In this document: positions 49,946 to 60,374 of the stretch, piece after piece
Layout: the number at the start of each line of letters is the position of its first letter
How positions within the stretch are numbered: position 1 is the first letter of the stretch
DNA from: Solirubrobacterales bacterium
GTDB taxonomy: Bacteria > Actinomycetota > Thermoleophilia > Solirubrobacterales > Solirubrobacteraceae
Assembly (NCBI GenBank): GCA_027306855.1
Contig: DAHUYZ010000003.1
Location: forward strand, 1-64,000
DNA length: 64,000 nucleotides
Direction: 5' to 3'
Translations under genes and position numbers: made by a program
The notes under the pieces: model-generated
What the model saw: only the letters and a program-made list of their open reading frames with translations
The model's database searches: none
What the model was told of the DNA's origin: nothing

Positions 49946-51430
49946 TCAATAGAGAAGCTCTGACGTCAGGGCGCTCGCCGGCGCGAACGGCGCGATCCGG
50001 TCTTGCCAGCGCTCGGCGCGCTCCAGCTGAGCGGCGATAGAAAGCAGCAGCGGCTCGCTGCCGGCTGGCCCCAGCAGCTGGACGCCAAAGGGCAGGCCGT
50101 CCGAGGTGAGGCCGGCCGGCACGCTTATGCCCGGCCAGCCGAGCACGTTCCAGGCCCATGCGAACGGGCAGGCGCCCGCGATCAGCTTCTGGGTCGCGTT
50201 GCTGCGCAGGCCCTGCGCCTTGCCGATCGGGATCGGAGGGCTCGCGCTCGTCGGGACGACCAGCACGTCGCATTGGCCAAAGATCGCGCCTACCCGGCGC
50301 TGAAAGCGAGGCTCGAGAGATCGCGCGAAGCCGAGCACGCTCTTTTCGATGATCGCGCCCAGCATGGCGGTCGAGCGGGTGCGCGCGTCAAGGAGCGAGC
50401 GGTCCGGCGCCTTTGCGACCCACTGGTGTACGCCCGACTCGCCGCGCGCGACCAAAGACAGGCCCATCAGCCCGTAGCGCGGATCGCGCTGCTCGACCGA
50501 ATGGCCGAGTTCCCTCAGAACGCCCCCTATGCGGTGGGCGCCGGCGGCAATCTCCTCGTGCAGCCGCACCGGCGCGGCGCTGTACGGGTGCTTCAGCGAG
50601 AGTGCGACTCTCAGAGCGCGCGGCTCGCGCGCGGCCGCGGCGGCATACGGCTCAGAGGGGGGAGGCGGAGCGTGCAGGTCGCCGTCGCAGTTGCCGCTCA
50701 GCACGTCGAGCATCAAAGCGGCGTCCGCGACCGTGCGGGTGAGCGGGCCGAGGCAGGTCAGGCCGTTGAACGACTCCGGTTCGGGCCATGTCGAGATTCG
50801 CCCGCGCTGTGGCTTTACGCCGACGAGGTTGCACCAGCCGGCCGGGATTCGCACGGAGCCCGCGCCGTCGGAGCCGACCGCCGCGGGCACGATCCCGGCG
50901 GCGACCGCCGCGGCCGACCCGCCGCTCGAGCCGCCCGGCGTCCGATCGAGGCTCCACGGGTTGCGCGTCTCGCCGAACGCGGCGCCCTCGGTGAACGGAT
51001 AGAGCCCGACCTCGGGAGCGTTCGTCTTGCCGACGATCACCGCGCCCGCCAGCCTCAGCCGCCGGACGACCTCGCAATCCTCGTCCTTCGCGGGGAAATC
51101 GCCGGCGCAGCCGAACGCGGTCGGGTGTCCCGCCATGTCGATGTCGTCCTTCACGGCGACCGGCACCCCCAGCAGCGCCAGCCGCTCGCCGGCCGCCAGG
51201 CGCCGATCCGCTTCCGCGGCCTGCGCGCGCGCCGACTCTGCGCAGACGATCCGAAAGGCGTTGAGCGTGCCCTGCGTCTGCTCGATCGCGTCGAGCGCCC
51301 GCTCGACCAGATCCGTCGAAGTTGCCCGCCCGCTCGCGAGCGCATCCGCGCACTCGGTCAGCTCGAGTGGTCTGGCGCTGCTCGACGGCTCATCCGGCTG
51401 CGTCGTTGAGGTTCCCTGAGCGATCGGCAT
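49946..51430 (-). CDS. Amidase (amidase signature family)
   Basis: 494-residue amide hydrolase with a Ser-cisSer-Lys triad: Lys in GVPVAVKDDIDMAG near residue 98 and the Gly/Ser-rich signature TPGGSSGGSAAAVAAGIVPAAVGSDGAGSVRIPA near 176. C-terminal GWPGISVPAGLTSDGLPFGVQLLG is also family-typical. It may be a general amidase; GatA of the tRNA amidotransferase is less likely since no gatB or gatC is nearby and GatA-specific features are not clear. The start is ATG 51430 with AGAAGG shortly upstream. Confidence 0.9.
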   Translation of the reverse strand: MPIAQGTSTTQPDEPSSSARPLELTECADALASGRATSTDLVERALDAIEQTQGTLNAFRIVCAESARAQAAEADRRLAAGERLALLGVPVAVKDDIDMAGHPTAFGCAGDFPAKDEDCEVVRRLRLAGAVIVGKTNAPEVGLYPFTEGAAFGETRNPWSLDRTPGGSSGGSAAAVAAGIVPAAVGSDGAGSVRIPAGWCNLVGVKPQRGRISTWPEPESFNGLTCLGPLTRTVADAALMLDVLSGNCDGDLHAPPPPSEPYAAAAAREPRALRVALSLKHPYSAAPVRLHEEIAAGAHRIGGVLRELGHSVEQRDPRYGLMGLSLVARGESGVHQWVAKAPDRSLLDARTRSTAMLGAIIEKSVLGFARSLEPRFQRRVGAIFGQCDVLVVPTSASPPIPIGKAQGLRSNATQKLIAGACPFAWAWNVLGWPGISVPAGLTSDGLPFGVQLLGPAGSEPLLLSIAAQLERAERWQDRIAPFAPASALTSELLY

Positions 51431-51448
51431 TGCCTTCTCGTACGACCA

Positions 51449-51454
51449 TACACT
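51449..51454 (+). promoter_or_regulatory. -10-like box (TACACT) of the TrmH-family gene
   Basis: CATACACT ends 9 nt before ATG 51464, in the 33-bp gap between the divergent amidase and methyltransferase starts. Confidence 0.45.
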
Positions 51455-51463
51455 CAAAGGTCG

Positions 51464-52221
51464 ATGACGGCCGACACCACCGCCCCCGACACGGCGAGCG
51501 TCGTTCGCCGCTTTCACGAGGCGCGCCGCGACCGCGAGCTCGTCGTGCTGCAGGGGTTCCACGCCATCAAGCACGCGTTGCGGTTCGGGGCCAACGTGGA
51601 GACGGTCGTGTGTCTGGACCCGCTTGCCCTGCACGAGCTCGCCGCGCGGCTGGCCCCCGACCTGGCCGCCCGCGTCGAGAGCATCGCCGTGGCCCTACCC
51701 GAAGAGGCGTTCAAGCGGCTCGGCCCGTACATGCCGCACACGGGCGTTCTCGCCATCGCGCGCCGTGCGATCTGCGATCCGGTGGAGGTGCTCGCGAGCG
51801 ATCGTCCTTCGCCGATCGTTCTGCTCGAGGACCCGCGCCACTTCGGCAACCTCGGCGCGGTGATCCGAGTAGCGGCCGCCGTAGAAGCCGCGGGTGTGCT
51901 CACGACGGGCAGACAGGACCCCTGGGACCCGGTCGCCGTACGCGGATCGGCCGGTCTTCACTACGTGCTGCCTGTTGCGCGCCTGGAGCATCTGCCGCAG
52001 ACCGACCGGTCGTTGATCGCGCTGGACCCCGACGGCGAGGAGCTGCGCCCGCGATCGATACCTGCTCGAGCGGTGCTCGCGTTCGGGACTGAGCGGGATG
52101 GCCTCAGCGAGGGGCTGCTCGCACGAGCGGACGCGCGCCTGCGCCTGCCCATGCGCGAGGGCGTATCTAGTCTCAACCTCGCGACGTCGGTCGCGGCCGT
52201 GCTCTATGGCATGCGATTGAG

Positions 52222-52240
<19 letters not shown>
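51464..52240 (+). CDS. SpoU/TrmH-family RNA 2'-O-methyltransferase
   Basis: 258 residues. The SPOUT knot is visible: motif 1 [21 protein letters not shown], motif 2 [11 protein letters not shown], motif 3 [20 protein letters not shown]. Such enzymes methylate ribose in tRNA or rRNA with SAM; which RNA is unknown. An N-terminal ~115-residue RNA-binding domain precedes. Last bases overlap the end of the convergent acyl-CoA dehydrogenase by 19 bp. Confidence 0.92.
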
Positions 52241-53451
<1,211 letters not shown>

Positions 53452-53487
53452 GTTCGCTCCTCCTTCTCCCCGGCGGGGACGTGGGAA

Positions 53488-53493
53488 TAGGAT
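53488..53493 (+). promoter_or_regulatory. -10-like box (TAGGAT) of the PurM-like gene
   Basis: AATAGGAT ends 8 nt before ATG 53502 and favours that start over GTG 53481. Confidence 0.45.
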
Positions 53494-53501
53494 CATCGCC
53501 G

Positions 53502-54632
53502 ATGACGAGCAAGGCGGCCAGCTACAGCGACGCGGGTGTCGACTACGAGACCCTGGATGCGGGCAAGCGCATGGCGATCCAGAGCGCGCTCGCGACTTCA
53601 GGGCTGCTCGCGGCGCGCGGGGGCCGGGCTGTGGACGAGTCGCGCGGCGAGCCTGCGTTCGTGTTCGAGCTGGACGGTCGCGTGTTCGCGTTCGTCGTCG
53701 AGGGGCTCGGCACGAAGTCGCTGATCGCCCGTCAGATGCTCGAGCGCCACGGCGTCAACCGCTTCGCCGACATCGCCTACGACACCGTCGCGGCCATTCT
53801 CAACGATCTCTCTTGCGTGGGAGCGCTGCCGCTCGTTGCCAACGCCTACTTCGCCACCGGAGCATCTGAGTGGTATGCCCAGTCAGAGCGCTCGAGCGCT
53901 CTGCTCGAAGGTTGGCAACGCGCCTGCACCGACGCGGGCTGCACGTGGGGGGGAGGCGAGTCGCCCTCGCTCTCCGGTCTCGTCAGCGAGCAGGACATAG
54001 AGCTGGCGGGCGCCGCAGTGGGGGCCGTGCCGCAAGGCCACGACGCGATCCTCGGCGAATTGCTCGAGCCCGGAGACGAGATCGTGCTTGTGGCGTCGAG
54101 CGGCCTGCACGCCAACGGGGCGTCGCTGGCGCGCCTGGTAGCCGATCGGCTGCCCGCCGGCTACACAACGAAGCTGCCGAGCGGACGCACGCTCGGCGAC
54201 GCACTGCTCGACCCCTCGATCATGTACGTAAAGCTCGTCGAGGCCCTGATCGAGCGGAGCCTCGAGATCTCCTATCTCAGCCACGTCACCGGCCACGGCC
54301 TGCTGAAGCTGATGCGCCCGCGCAAGGAGCTCACGTATCGCATCCACGCGCTCCCACCTGTGCCCGAGGCGCTCGAGCTGCTGGGGCGCGAGGCGGGCCT
54401 GGACGCCGCCGCGGCCTACCGCACGTTCAACATGGGCGTCGGCTACGCCGTCTACTGCCGGGCCGGCACGGGCGCCGCGGTCGTCGAGCTGGCGCGCGAG
54501 CTGCGCCTGGATGCGCTCGTCGCTGGCGCCGTAGAAGAGGGCCCTCGCCAGGTTCTGCTCGAGCCGCTGGGCGTCCGCTACGGGGGAGGCGAGTTCGAGC
54601 TTTCGGCCGGCGGTGATAGTCGGTCTGGTTGA
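53502..54632 (+). CDS. AIR-synthase-related (PurM-like) protein
   Basis: 376 residues with the PurM fold: [17 protein letters not shown] at the N-terminus, [15 protein letters not shown] in the ATP site, [25 protein letters not shown] and [18 protein letters not shown]. This resembles phosphoribosylformylglycinamidine cyclo-ligase but is diverged in the nucleotide loop region; whether it is the main PurM of purine synthesis or a paralogue cannot be decided, since no other purine genes are present. Confidence 0.8.
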   Translation: MTSKAASYSDAGVDYETLDAGKRMAIQSALATSGLLAARGGRAVDESRGEPAFVFELDGRVFAFVVEGLGTKSLIARQMLERHGVNRFADIAYDTVAAILNDLSCVGALPLVANAYFATGASEWYAQSERSSALLEGWQRACTDAGCTWGGGESPSLSGLVSEQDIELAGAAVGAVPQGHDAILGELLEPGDEIVLVASSGLHANGASLARLVADRLPAGYTTKLPSGRTLGDALLDPSIMYVKLVEALIERSLEISYLSHVTGHGLLKLMRPRKELTYRIHALPPVPEALELLGREAGLDAAAAYRTFNMGVGYAVYCRAGTGAAVVELARELRLDALVAGAVEEGPRQVLLEPLGVRYGGGEFELSAGGDSRSG

Positions 54633-54657
54633 ACGGATCTGGCCGGACAGCTAATCT
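54629..54657 (+). promoter_or_regulatory. Sigma-70-type promoter of the exported-protein gene
   Basis: TTGAAC (54629-54634), exactly 17 bp, TAATCT (54652-54657): the clearest classical promoter in the window. The predicted leader is about 120 nt. CCGGACA occurs twice, at 54643 and 54660, on either side of the -10 box and could be an operator. Confidence 0.65.
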
Positions 54658-54786
54658 TTCCGGACAATCGCCCACGCTCCCGTCAGCGGCTGAGACGCTT
54701 GGGGGGCTCGATGTCGCCGGACCCTTGGGGATCCGGAGCTACCCGGATCGAGTGCGGACGTGTCCATCAAAAGAGGAGAGAAGCTG

Positions 54787-55587
54787 ATGCGCAGAGCATC
54801 TATCCGTTTGGCCTCGCTCGGTCTCGCTGTGGCTGCCATGGGCCTTCCGGCCGGTGCGGCCGCTGCCCCGAGCGTGACGCTCAAAGTCAAAGTGGTCCCA
54901 ATCCCGACCAAGCCGAGCAACCCGAAAAGCTCGACGTACCCCGGCACGGGCAACATACTCGGCGCGGGCGCCGCGATCGAATCGCTGTTCACGATCAAAG
55001 GCGCCGAATACGGCGGCTTCCCCTTGCCACTCAAACAGGTCATCTTCTACCTGCCGGCAGGCACCAAGATCCACACCGCGGGATTCGCGAAGTGCCCGAC
55101 GTCCACTCTCGAAAGCCACGAAGTGCAGAAGTGTCCGTCGAAGTCGCTGGCCGGCCCGCAGGGCTCCGCGCATGGTGTCGTCTCGTTCGGCGGTACCCGT
55201 GTCCCGGAGACGGTCACTGTCCAGCCCTTCTTCTCGGCGAGCGGACTCGCGTTCTTCGTCGAAGGCCGAAGCCCCGCTGTGATCGAACTTCTCTCCCAGG
55301 GGAGCCTCACGGCCGCAGGCGGCGCGTTCGGTCAGAAGCTGACCGCCGAAGTGCCGCTGGTCGCGACGGTGCCGGGCGCGCCGTACGCCTCGACCGAAGA
55401 AATCAAAGTCAAGGTCGGCGCGGCCTTCAAGCAGGGCAAGAAACTCGTGTCCTACGGCACGGTGCCCAAGAAGTGCCCGAAGGGCGGCTTCAAACTGAAG
55501 GCTGAACTGACGTTCGGCGCAACCGAAGGGCCCACGGGCGAAACGGTCACGGTGACGACCACGATCCCCTGCCCTAAGAAGAAATAG
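54787..55587 (+). CDS. Exported protein of unknown function
   Basis: 266 residues with a signal peptide (RRASIRLASLGLAVAAMGLPAGAAAA). The mature part is rich in beta strand and has four cysteines in the patterns KCPTSTLESHEVQKCPSK and KKCPKGGFKLKAE plus a C-terminal CPKKK. Not recognised. GAGGAG before ATG 54787 is a good ribosome site. Glu is mostly GAA, as in the Mce genes after it, and with its own promoter it may head the region. It could be a cell-wall or periplasmic-like lipid or glycan binding protein, but that is speculation. Confidence 0.78.
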   Translation: MRRASIRLASLGLAVAAMGLPAGAAAAPSVTLKVKVVPIPTKPSNPKSSTYPGTGNILGAGAAIESLFTIKGAEYGGFPLPLKQVIFYLPAGTKIHTAGFAKCPTSTLESHEVQKCPSKSLAGPQGSAHGVVSFGGTRVPETVTVQPFFSASGLAFFVEGRSPAVIELLSQGSLTAAGGAFGQKLTAEVPLVATVPGAPYASTEEIKVKVGAAFKQGKKLVSYGTVPKKCPKGGFKLKAELTFGATEGPTGETVTVTTTIPCPKKK

Positions 55588-55643
55588 GACGACCGCCGGC
55601 TCGCCCCGCCAGCGGACGAGTCGGCATGGGGAGCAAAGGGGGA

Positions 55644-55676
55644 GGGGCGGCGCAGTCGATCCGGCGGCGCCGCCCC
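55644..55676 (+). terminator. 10-bp GC-rich inverted repeat before the Mce operon
   Basis: GGGGCGGCGC and GCGCCGCCCC pair perfectly around a 13-nt loop. There is no T-run. It may terminate the upstream gene's mRNA or reduce readthrough into the Mce operon. Confidence 0.45.
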
Positions 55677-55712
55677 AGCCTCGTCTAAGCGGAGACAGAG
55701 GAAACGATCGGG

Positions 55713-57293
55713 TTGAGCACGCAGATCGCATGGTGGAGGAGCCCGCGGGCCGTCGTAGCCGGCGTCCTAGGTGCGGTTGCGCTCATCGTCGTGATCGTCC
55801 TCGGCACCTCCGCGGGAGGCTCCGGCGGGGGATACACGGTCCGCGCGATCTTTGACGACGCCGGCAATGTGATCCCCGGAGAGGACGTCAAGGTCGACGG
55901 GGTCAAGGTAGGCACCGTCGGGCCCGTCACGGCGACGCCGAGCGCGAAGGCCGCGGTCGTCCTGAAGATCGAAAACCCCGGCTTCCAGGACTTCAGGTCC
56001 GATGCCAGCTGCACGATCCGCCCGGAGGCGTTGATCGGCGAGAAGTACGTCGACTGCTTCCCAACCCAGCCGCGCGTCGAGGGGACGCCCCTGCCGCCGC
56101 CGCTGCGCAAGCTGCCAAGCGACGAAGCGGGGACCGGTGAAGGCGCCGGCCAGTACTACCTGCCGGTCACTAACACCCACAGCCCGGTAGACCCCGATCT
56201 ACTGGGCAACAATCTGCTGGGCCTCGGACTCATGCGCCTGCCCGAACGCCAGCGCTTCACGATCCTGATCAACGAGTTCGGTGCCGGCCTCGCCGGGCGC
56301 GGCAGCGACCTGAACGCGGTCATCCGGCGCGCCAACCCGGCGCTCCAAGAACTCGAAAAGGTGCTGAGCATCCTTGCCGGCGAGAACAAGGTGTTGACCG
56401 ACCTCGCCGTCGAAGGCGACCGAGCGATCGCGCCGCTGGCCGCCGATCGGGGCAAACTCGCCGACTTCATCACGCAGAGCAAGACGGTCGCCCAGGCCAG
56501 TGCAAACCACGCACACGAGATCGGCGAAAACTTCGCCGATCTGCCGGGCTTCCTCGAACAGCTCGGCCCGGCGATGGAAAGGCTCGGACGCTTCGCGCAG
56601 CAGACTACGCCCACGTTTACGGACCTCGGCATAGCGGCTCCCGGGATCAACAAGACGTTCGAAAGCCTCGCGCCGTTCTCGCGCTCCTCGCAGGCGTTCT
56701 TCTCCTCGCTCGGCTCGACCGCAAAGACGACGGGCCCCGCCCTGCAGGCCGTCGAACCGCTGCTCGGGCTTACCCAGCCGCTCGGCAAAGCCGCCAAGCC
56801 GTTCGCGAGCAACTTCTCGAGCCTGTTCACCAGCCTGCGCTCGACCGGCGGCCTCGAGCGTTTGCTCGACTTCATCTATCTAGGGACCGGCTCCGTCAAC
56901 GGCTACGACGCGCTCGGGCACTTCTTGCGCGCCGAAATCGTCGCCGGCGTTTGCCTCACGTATCAGATCGTCCCGAGCGCCGGCTGCGGCGGCAAGTTCC
57001 TCGGCGGCAGCTCCGCAACGAAGGCCGCCGTGGCCAAGGCCGCGAGCACCGATGTCGTGATGGAGCGCACGCTGGCCGTGCTAAACGGCATGACGCCGGC
57101 GCAGGCGGTCGCAAAGTACCCGGGCGCCACGCCCGGCGAAGGGGGGACAGCGCTGCCTGGAAGCGCGACGCCGGTTTCCGGGGCAACATCCCAGCCGGCC
57201 GGCGGAACGGCCGCGGGCACGACCTACTACACGCCCGTCGAAGAAGGGTCCGAAGCGGGCGGCATGCTGCTCAACTACCTGCTCGGCAACTGA
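55713..57293 (+). CDS. Mce-family protein (MlaD domain)
   Basis: 526 residues. N-terminal membrane helix (VVAGVLGAVALIVVIVLGTSA), then an MlaD domain (YTVRAIFDDAGNVIPGEDVKVDGVKVGTVGPV..., residues ~40-120) that forms hexameric rings for lipid passage in relatives, then a long helical region and a Pro/Gly/Thr-rich tail. TTG start at 55713 with GAGG upstream; the extra frame before it lacks family-like sequence. Spacing of 4 bp to the next gene indicates one operon. No YrbE/MlaE permease or MlaF ATPase is adjacent. Confidence 0.9.
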   Translation: MSTQIAWWRSPRAVVAGVLGAVALIVVIVLGTSAGGSGGGYTVRAIFDDAGNVIPGEDVKVDGVKVGTVGPVTATPSAKAAVVLKIENPGFQDFRSDASCTIRPEALIGEKYVDCFPTQPRVEGTPLPPPLRKLPSDEAGTGEGAGQYYLPVTNTHSPVDPDLLGNNLLGLGLMRLPERQRFTILINEFGAGLAGRGSDLNAVIRRANPALQELEKVLSILAGENKVLTDLAVEGDRAIAPLAADRGKLADFITQSKTVAQASANHAHEIGENFADLPGFLEQLGPAMERLGRFAQQTTPTFTDLGIAAPGINKTFESLAPFSRSSQAFFSSLGSTAKTTGPALQAVEPLLGLTQPLGKAAKPFASNFSSLFTSLRSTGGLERLLDFIYLGTGSVNGYDALGHFLRAEIVAGVCLTYQIVPSAGCGGKFLGGSSATKAAVAKAASTDVVMERTLAVLNGMTPAQAVAKYPGATPGEGGTALPGSATPVSGATSQPAGGTAAGTTYYTPVEEGSEAGGMLLNYLLGN

Positions 57294-57297
57294 TGCG

Positions 57298-58971
57298 ATG
57301 ACGAGACGAGCACTGCACCCGCTACCGCTTGCCGCAAGCCTGCTGATCGCGCTGGGCTCAGCGACGAGCGCGCCGGCCAATCCGACCGGCGCAACGAACG
57401 CGCAGAGCTCGGCAGCGCAGACGGGATCGCAGGGCGCGGCGCCGTCCCCCGAACTCGCGTCCTCCCAGCAGGCGTCGTTACCCGCCGGGGCCGGCGCACC
57501 GTCCTCCTCCCCCTCAGAAGGGACCGGCGCCGGCTCCACGTCGACGGGGACGGCTCCCACGAGCACAACCTCTCAGTCGCCCCCGGCGCTCGAAGTGCAA
57601 GCTCAGCGCTCGCAGCCACGCAGCGAAGCGCCCGCACATCACCCCATCACGCAGTCCGGGAGCAGCGCTGGAGCTCAGGAACAGGCGCCAGGAGCGCCCA
57701 GCTCCGGGCCGGCGCCCGCGATCGCGCCCCCCCCGCCACCGGCCGGGTCGTTCGGAGCGCCCCCATCGGGCCTGCCGAGCTTCTTCATCAACAGCTTCAG
57801 CATCCCCCCGTTCCTGCTGCCGATCTATCAGGCGGCGGGCGCCGCGTACGGGATCCCGTGGGAGGTGCTTGCAGCGATCAACGAAGTCGAGACCGACTAC
57901 GGCCACGACCTCAGCGTCTCCAGCGCCGGCGCCGAGGGGTGGATGCAGTTCCTGCCCAGCACGTGGGGTCAGTACGGGATCGACGCCAACAACGCCGGCG
58001 TGGAGGATCCATACAACCCCGCCGACGCGATCTTCGCCGCCGCTCGCTACCTCAAGGACGCGGGCGGCGCCAAGGACATCAGGGCGGCGGTGTTCGCCTA
58101 CAACCACTCGCAGTCCTACGTCGAATCGGTCATGCTGCGCGCGCGCCTGCTGACGGGGACGCCCTCGCCGCTGCTGGGGGCGATCACCTCGCTCTCCGAA
58201 GCGCGCTTTCCCGTACACGCGCCTTCACACTTCAGCGACGGCTTCCCGACGACCGAAGGACCCGCGCCCCACACAGTGCCGGGCACGACGATCTACTCGC
58301 GTGCCGACGCGCCCGCGATCGCCGTGCGCGACGGGCGCATCACAGCCGTCGGCTCCTCGCCTTCGCTGGGCCGCCACATTTCGTTGACCGACGATCAAGG
58401 CAACACCTACACGTATGCCGAGCTCGGCACGCTCGCGTCGCTATACCCCGTCCTGGGAGCGCACAAAACGTTCACGCTGCATCGCCTGCGCAGGGGCGTG
58501 CGCGTAATCGCTGGCACCGTGCTCGGGCGCCTCGGCTCCTCCGGCGAACCGCATCTGCTCTTTCAGATTCGCCCGGCCGGCGCGCTCGCGCAGCCGATCG
58601 ACCCCAAGCCGATCCTCGACAACTGGGTGAAGCTGCGCTACAGCGCGACCGTGATCGCGCCCGCGCACGACGCCTACCGCAGCCGCTCGGCGCGCGGGCT
58701 GCTCGCTCTGCCGGGGGCCGTGCATCCGTTGCAAGTAGCCGGGCCGGCGCGCATCCTGAAGGTTCACCGCCGGCCCACCAAGCACCATGGACGGCTCGCG
58801 CGCACCGCGACGCTGTTCGACATCGGGCTCTCTCCATCGCAGTGGCTCGCTCTTGTCGCCCGGCTCGGGCAGATCCCCGATCCGGCCGTGGCGTCGACGC
58901 CATCGCCGGCCGCGATCCCCGACAATGGGGTCGTGACGGGGGCGAGCATGACCGGGCAGGGGGGTCACTGA
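57298..58971 (+). CDS. Lytic transglycosylase with degenerate LytM-like domain, embedded in the Mce operon
   Basis: 557 residues. N-terminal signal peptide-like segment, a ~110-residue Ala/Ser/Pro-rich linker, then a soluble lytic transglycosylase domain: AAINEVETDYGHDLSVSSAGAEGWMQFLPSTWGQYGID (residues ~195-232), with Glu of the catalytic segment and a typical GWMQF motif, followed by ARYLKDAGG. The C-terminal part (HISLTDDQGNTYTYAELG and EPHLLFQIRPAG) resembles an M23/LytM domain but lacks its second His-x-His ligand and the YAH motif, so it is probably a non-catalytic wall-binding module. It lies 4 bp after one Mce gene and 2 bp before the next. Confidence 0.87.
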   Translation: MTRRALHPLPLAASLLIALGSATSAPANPTGATNAQSSAAQTGSQGAAPSPELASSQQASLPAGAGAPSSSPSEGTGAGSTSTGTAPTSTTSQSPPALEVQAQRSQPRSEAPAHHPITQSGSSAGAQEQAPGAPSSGPAPAIAPPPPPAGSFGAPPSGLPSFFINSFSIPPFLLPIYQAAGAAYGIPWEVLAAINEVETDYGHDLSVSSAGAEGWMQFLPSTWGQYGIDANNAGVEDPYNPADAIFAAARYLKDAGGAKDIRAAVFAYNHSQSYVESVMLRARLLTGTPSPLLGAITSLSEARFPVHAPSHFSDGFPTTEGPAPHTVPGTTIYSRADAPAIAVRDGRITAVGSSPSLGRHISLTDDQGNTYTYAELGTLASLYPVLGAHKTFTLHRLRRGVRVIAGTVLGRLGSSGEPHLLFQIRPAGALAQPIDPKPILDNWVKLRYSATVIAPAHDAYRSRSARGLLALPGAVHPLQVAGPARILKVHRRPTKHHGRLARTATLFDIGLSPSQWLALVARLGQIPDPAVASTPSPAAIPDNGVVTGASMTGQGGH

Positions 58972-58973
58972 GG

Positions 58974-60374
58974 ATGGCGACAGCCGCGCCACCCAGCGGC
59001 GCTTTGCCCCAACCCCCGTCGTCCGACGCGCCTGCTCGCACGCCGCACCGCTCGAGCGCGGCTCGTATCGCGGCCGTCGGCGCGCTTGCCGCCGCGGTCG
59101 CGATCGTGCTCGTACTGGCTCTCTCGGGCAGCGAAGGGGCCACATATCACCTGATCGTCTCCAACGCCGATCAGCTCGTCCGCGGCGACCAGGTGCAGGT
59201 CGGCGGCGTGCCGGTCGGCTCGGTCGACGACATCGCGCTGCTTCACGACTACCGGGTGAAGCTCACGATCCACATCAACTCTTCGCTCGCGCCGCTGCAC
59301 GAAGGCACGACCGGCGAAGTGAGGGTCCCGTCGCTGTCGAGCGTCGCCAACCGCTACATCGCCCTGTCGCCCGGACCCAACAACCGCCGTGCGCTGCCTT
59401 CCGGCTCGACGCTCCCCAGCGCGATCACCCACGAAGCCGTCGACCTCGATCAGCTCTTCAACACGCTCAACCCCAAGACGAGGAAGGGCCTGCAGCAGTT
59501 CTTCCAGGGCTCGGCCGAACAGTACTCGGGCGTCGCGCCCCAGTTGCAGTTCGACGCGGCCTACTTCCCGCCGTTCATCTCCTCCCTCGACCACGTCTTC
59601 GCCGAGCTCGCTCGCGAACAACCTACGTTCACGAGCTTCCTCGTCGAAACGGCGCGCACGGTGACGACGCTCGCGGCGCGCCGCCGGCAGCTCACGGAAC
59701 TCGTCAGCAACGCGAACACGACCTTCTCGGCGATCGGCTCCGAGCAAGCGAGCCTCGCCGAAGGGCTGAAAGCGCTGCCGGCCACGTTCAGGGAAGGCAA
59801 CCACACGTTCGAACTGCTCCCCGCGACGCTCGCCGACTTGCGCAAGCTGGTGGACGTCTCCAAGCAGGACACCAAGACGTTCGCCCCCTTCTTCGCCAAG
59901 CTGCGCCCGCTCGTGGAAGCGGCGACGCCGGTCGTCGGGCAGTTCAGCGAAGCGATCTCAAAGCCCGGACCCAACAACGACCTCACCGAAGTGGCGATGG
60001 CGGTGCCCGCGCTCGCGAAGGCGCTTGCCACAGCCTCCCCCGACGGCGTGCGCGCCGCCCAGGAATCGCTTCCGATCACGTCGCTGTTCGGGCCGTACAG
60101 CCCGGACCTGGAGGGCCTGATCCGCGACTTCGGCCAGGGCACCGCCTATTACGACGCCAACGGCCACTACGCGCGCGTCGGGGGCATCTTCCCCGACTTC
60201 AAGCTCGGCGAAAACAACACACTCAAACCGGCCGAACCGCAGCAGGCGCTGCAGGGCCTGAAGACCGGCCAGCTGCGCCGCTGCCCCGGCGCGGGCACCC
60301 AGCCGGCGGCTGACGGGTCCTCGCCCTTCACAAACAACGGCCAGCTTGGCTGCGACCCGACACAAACGCCGTGA
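58974..60374 (+). CDS. Mce-family protein (MlaD domain)
   Basis: 466 residues: Pro-rich cytoplasmic N-terminus, transmembrane helix (IAAVGALAAAVAIVLVLALSGS), MlaD domain (YHLIVSNADQLVRGDQVQVGGVPVGSVDDI...), long helical part, C-terminal CxxxGxGT-type tail with two Cys (RRCPGAG, LGCDP) that may form a disulfide. Part of the same operon; ends with a GTGA overlap. Confidence 0.9.
   Translation: MATAAPPSGALPQPPSSDAPARTPHRSSAARIAAVGALAAAVAIVLVLALSGSEGATYHLIVSNADQLVRGDQVQVGGVPVGSVDDIALLHDYRVKLTIHINSSLAPLHEGTTGEVRVPSLSSVANRYIALSPGPNNRRALPSGSTLPSAITHEAVDLDQLFNTLNPKTRKGLQQFFQGSAEQYSGVAPQLQFDAAYFPPFISSLDHVFAELAREQPTFTSFLVETARTVTTLAARRRQLTELVSNANTTFSAIGSEQASLAEGLKALPATFREGNHTFELLPATLADLRKLVDVSKQDTKTFAPFFAKLRPLVEAATPVVGQFSEAISKPGPNNDLTEVAMAVPALAKALATASPDGVRAAQESLPITSLFGPYSPDLEGLIRDFGQGTAYYDANGHYARVGGIFPDFKLGENNTLKPAEPQQALQGLKTGQLRRCPGAGTQPAADGSSPFTNNGQLGCDPTQTP

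Noticed and set aside
50003..51409. 468-codon open frame on the plus strand
   Set aside because: Antisense to the amidase gene, whose signature motifs are complete.
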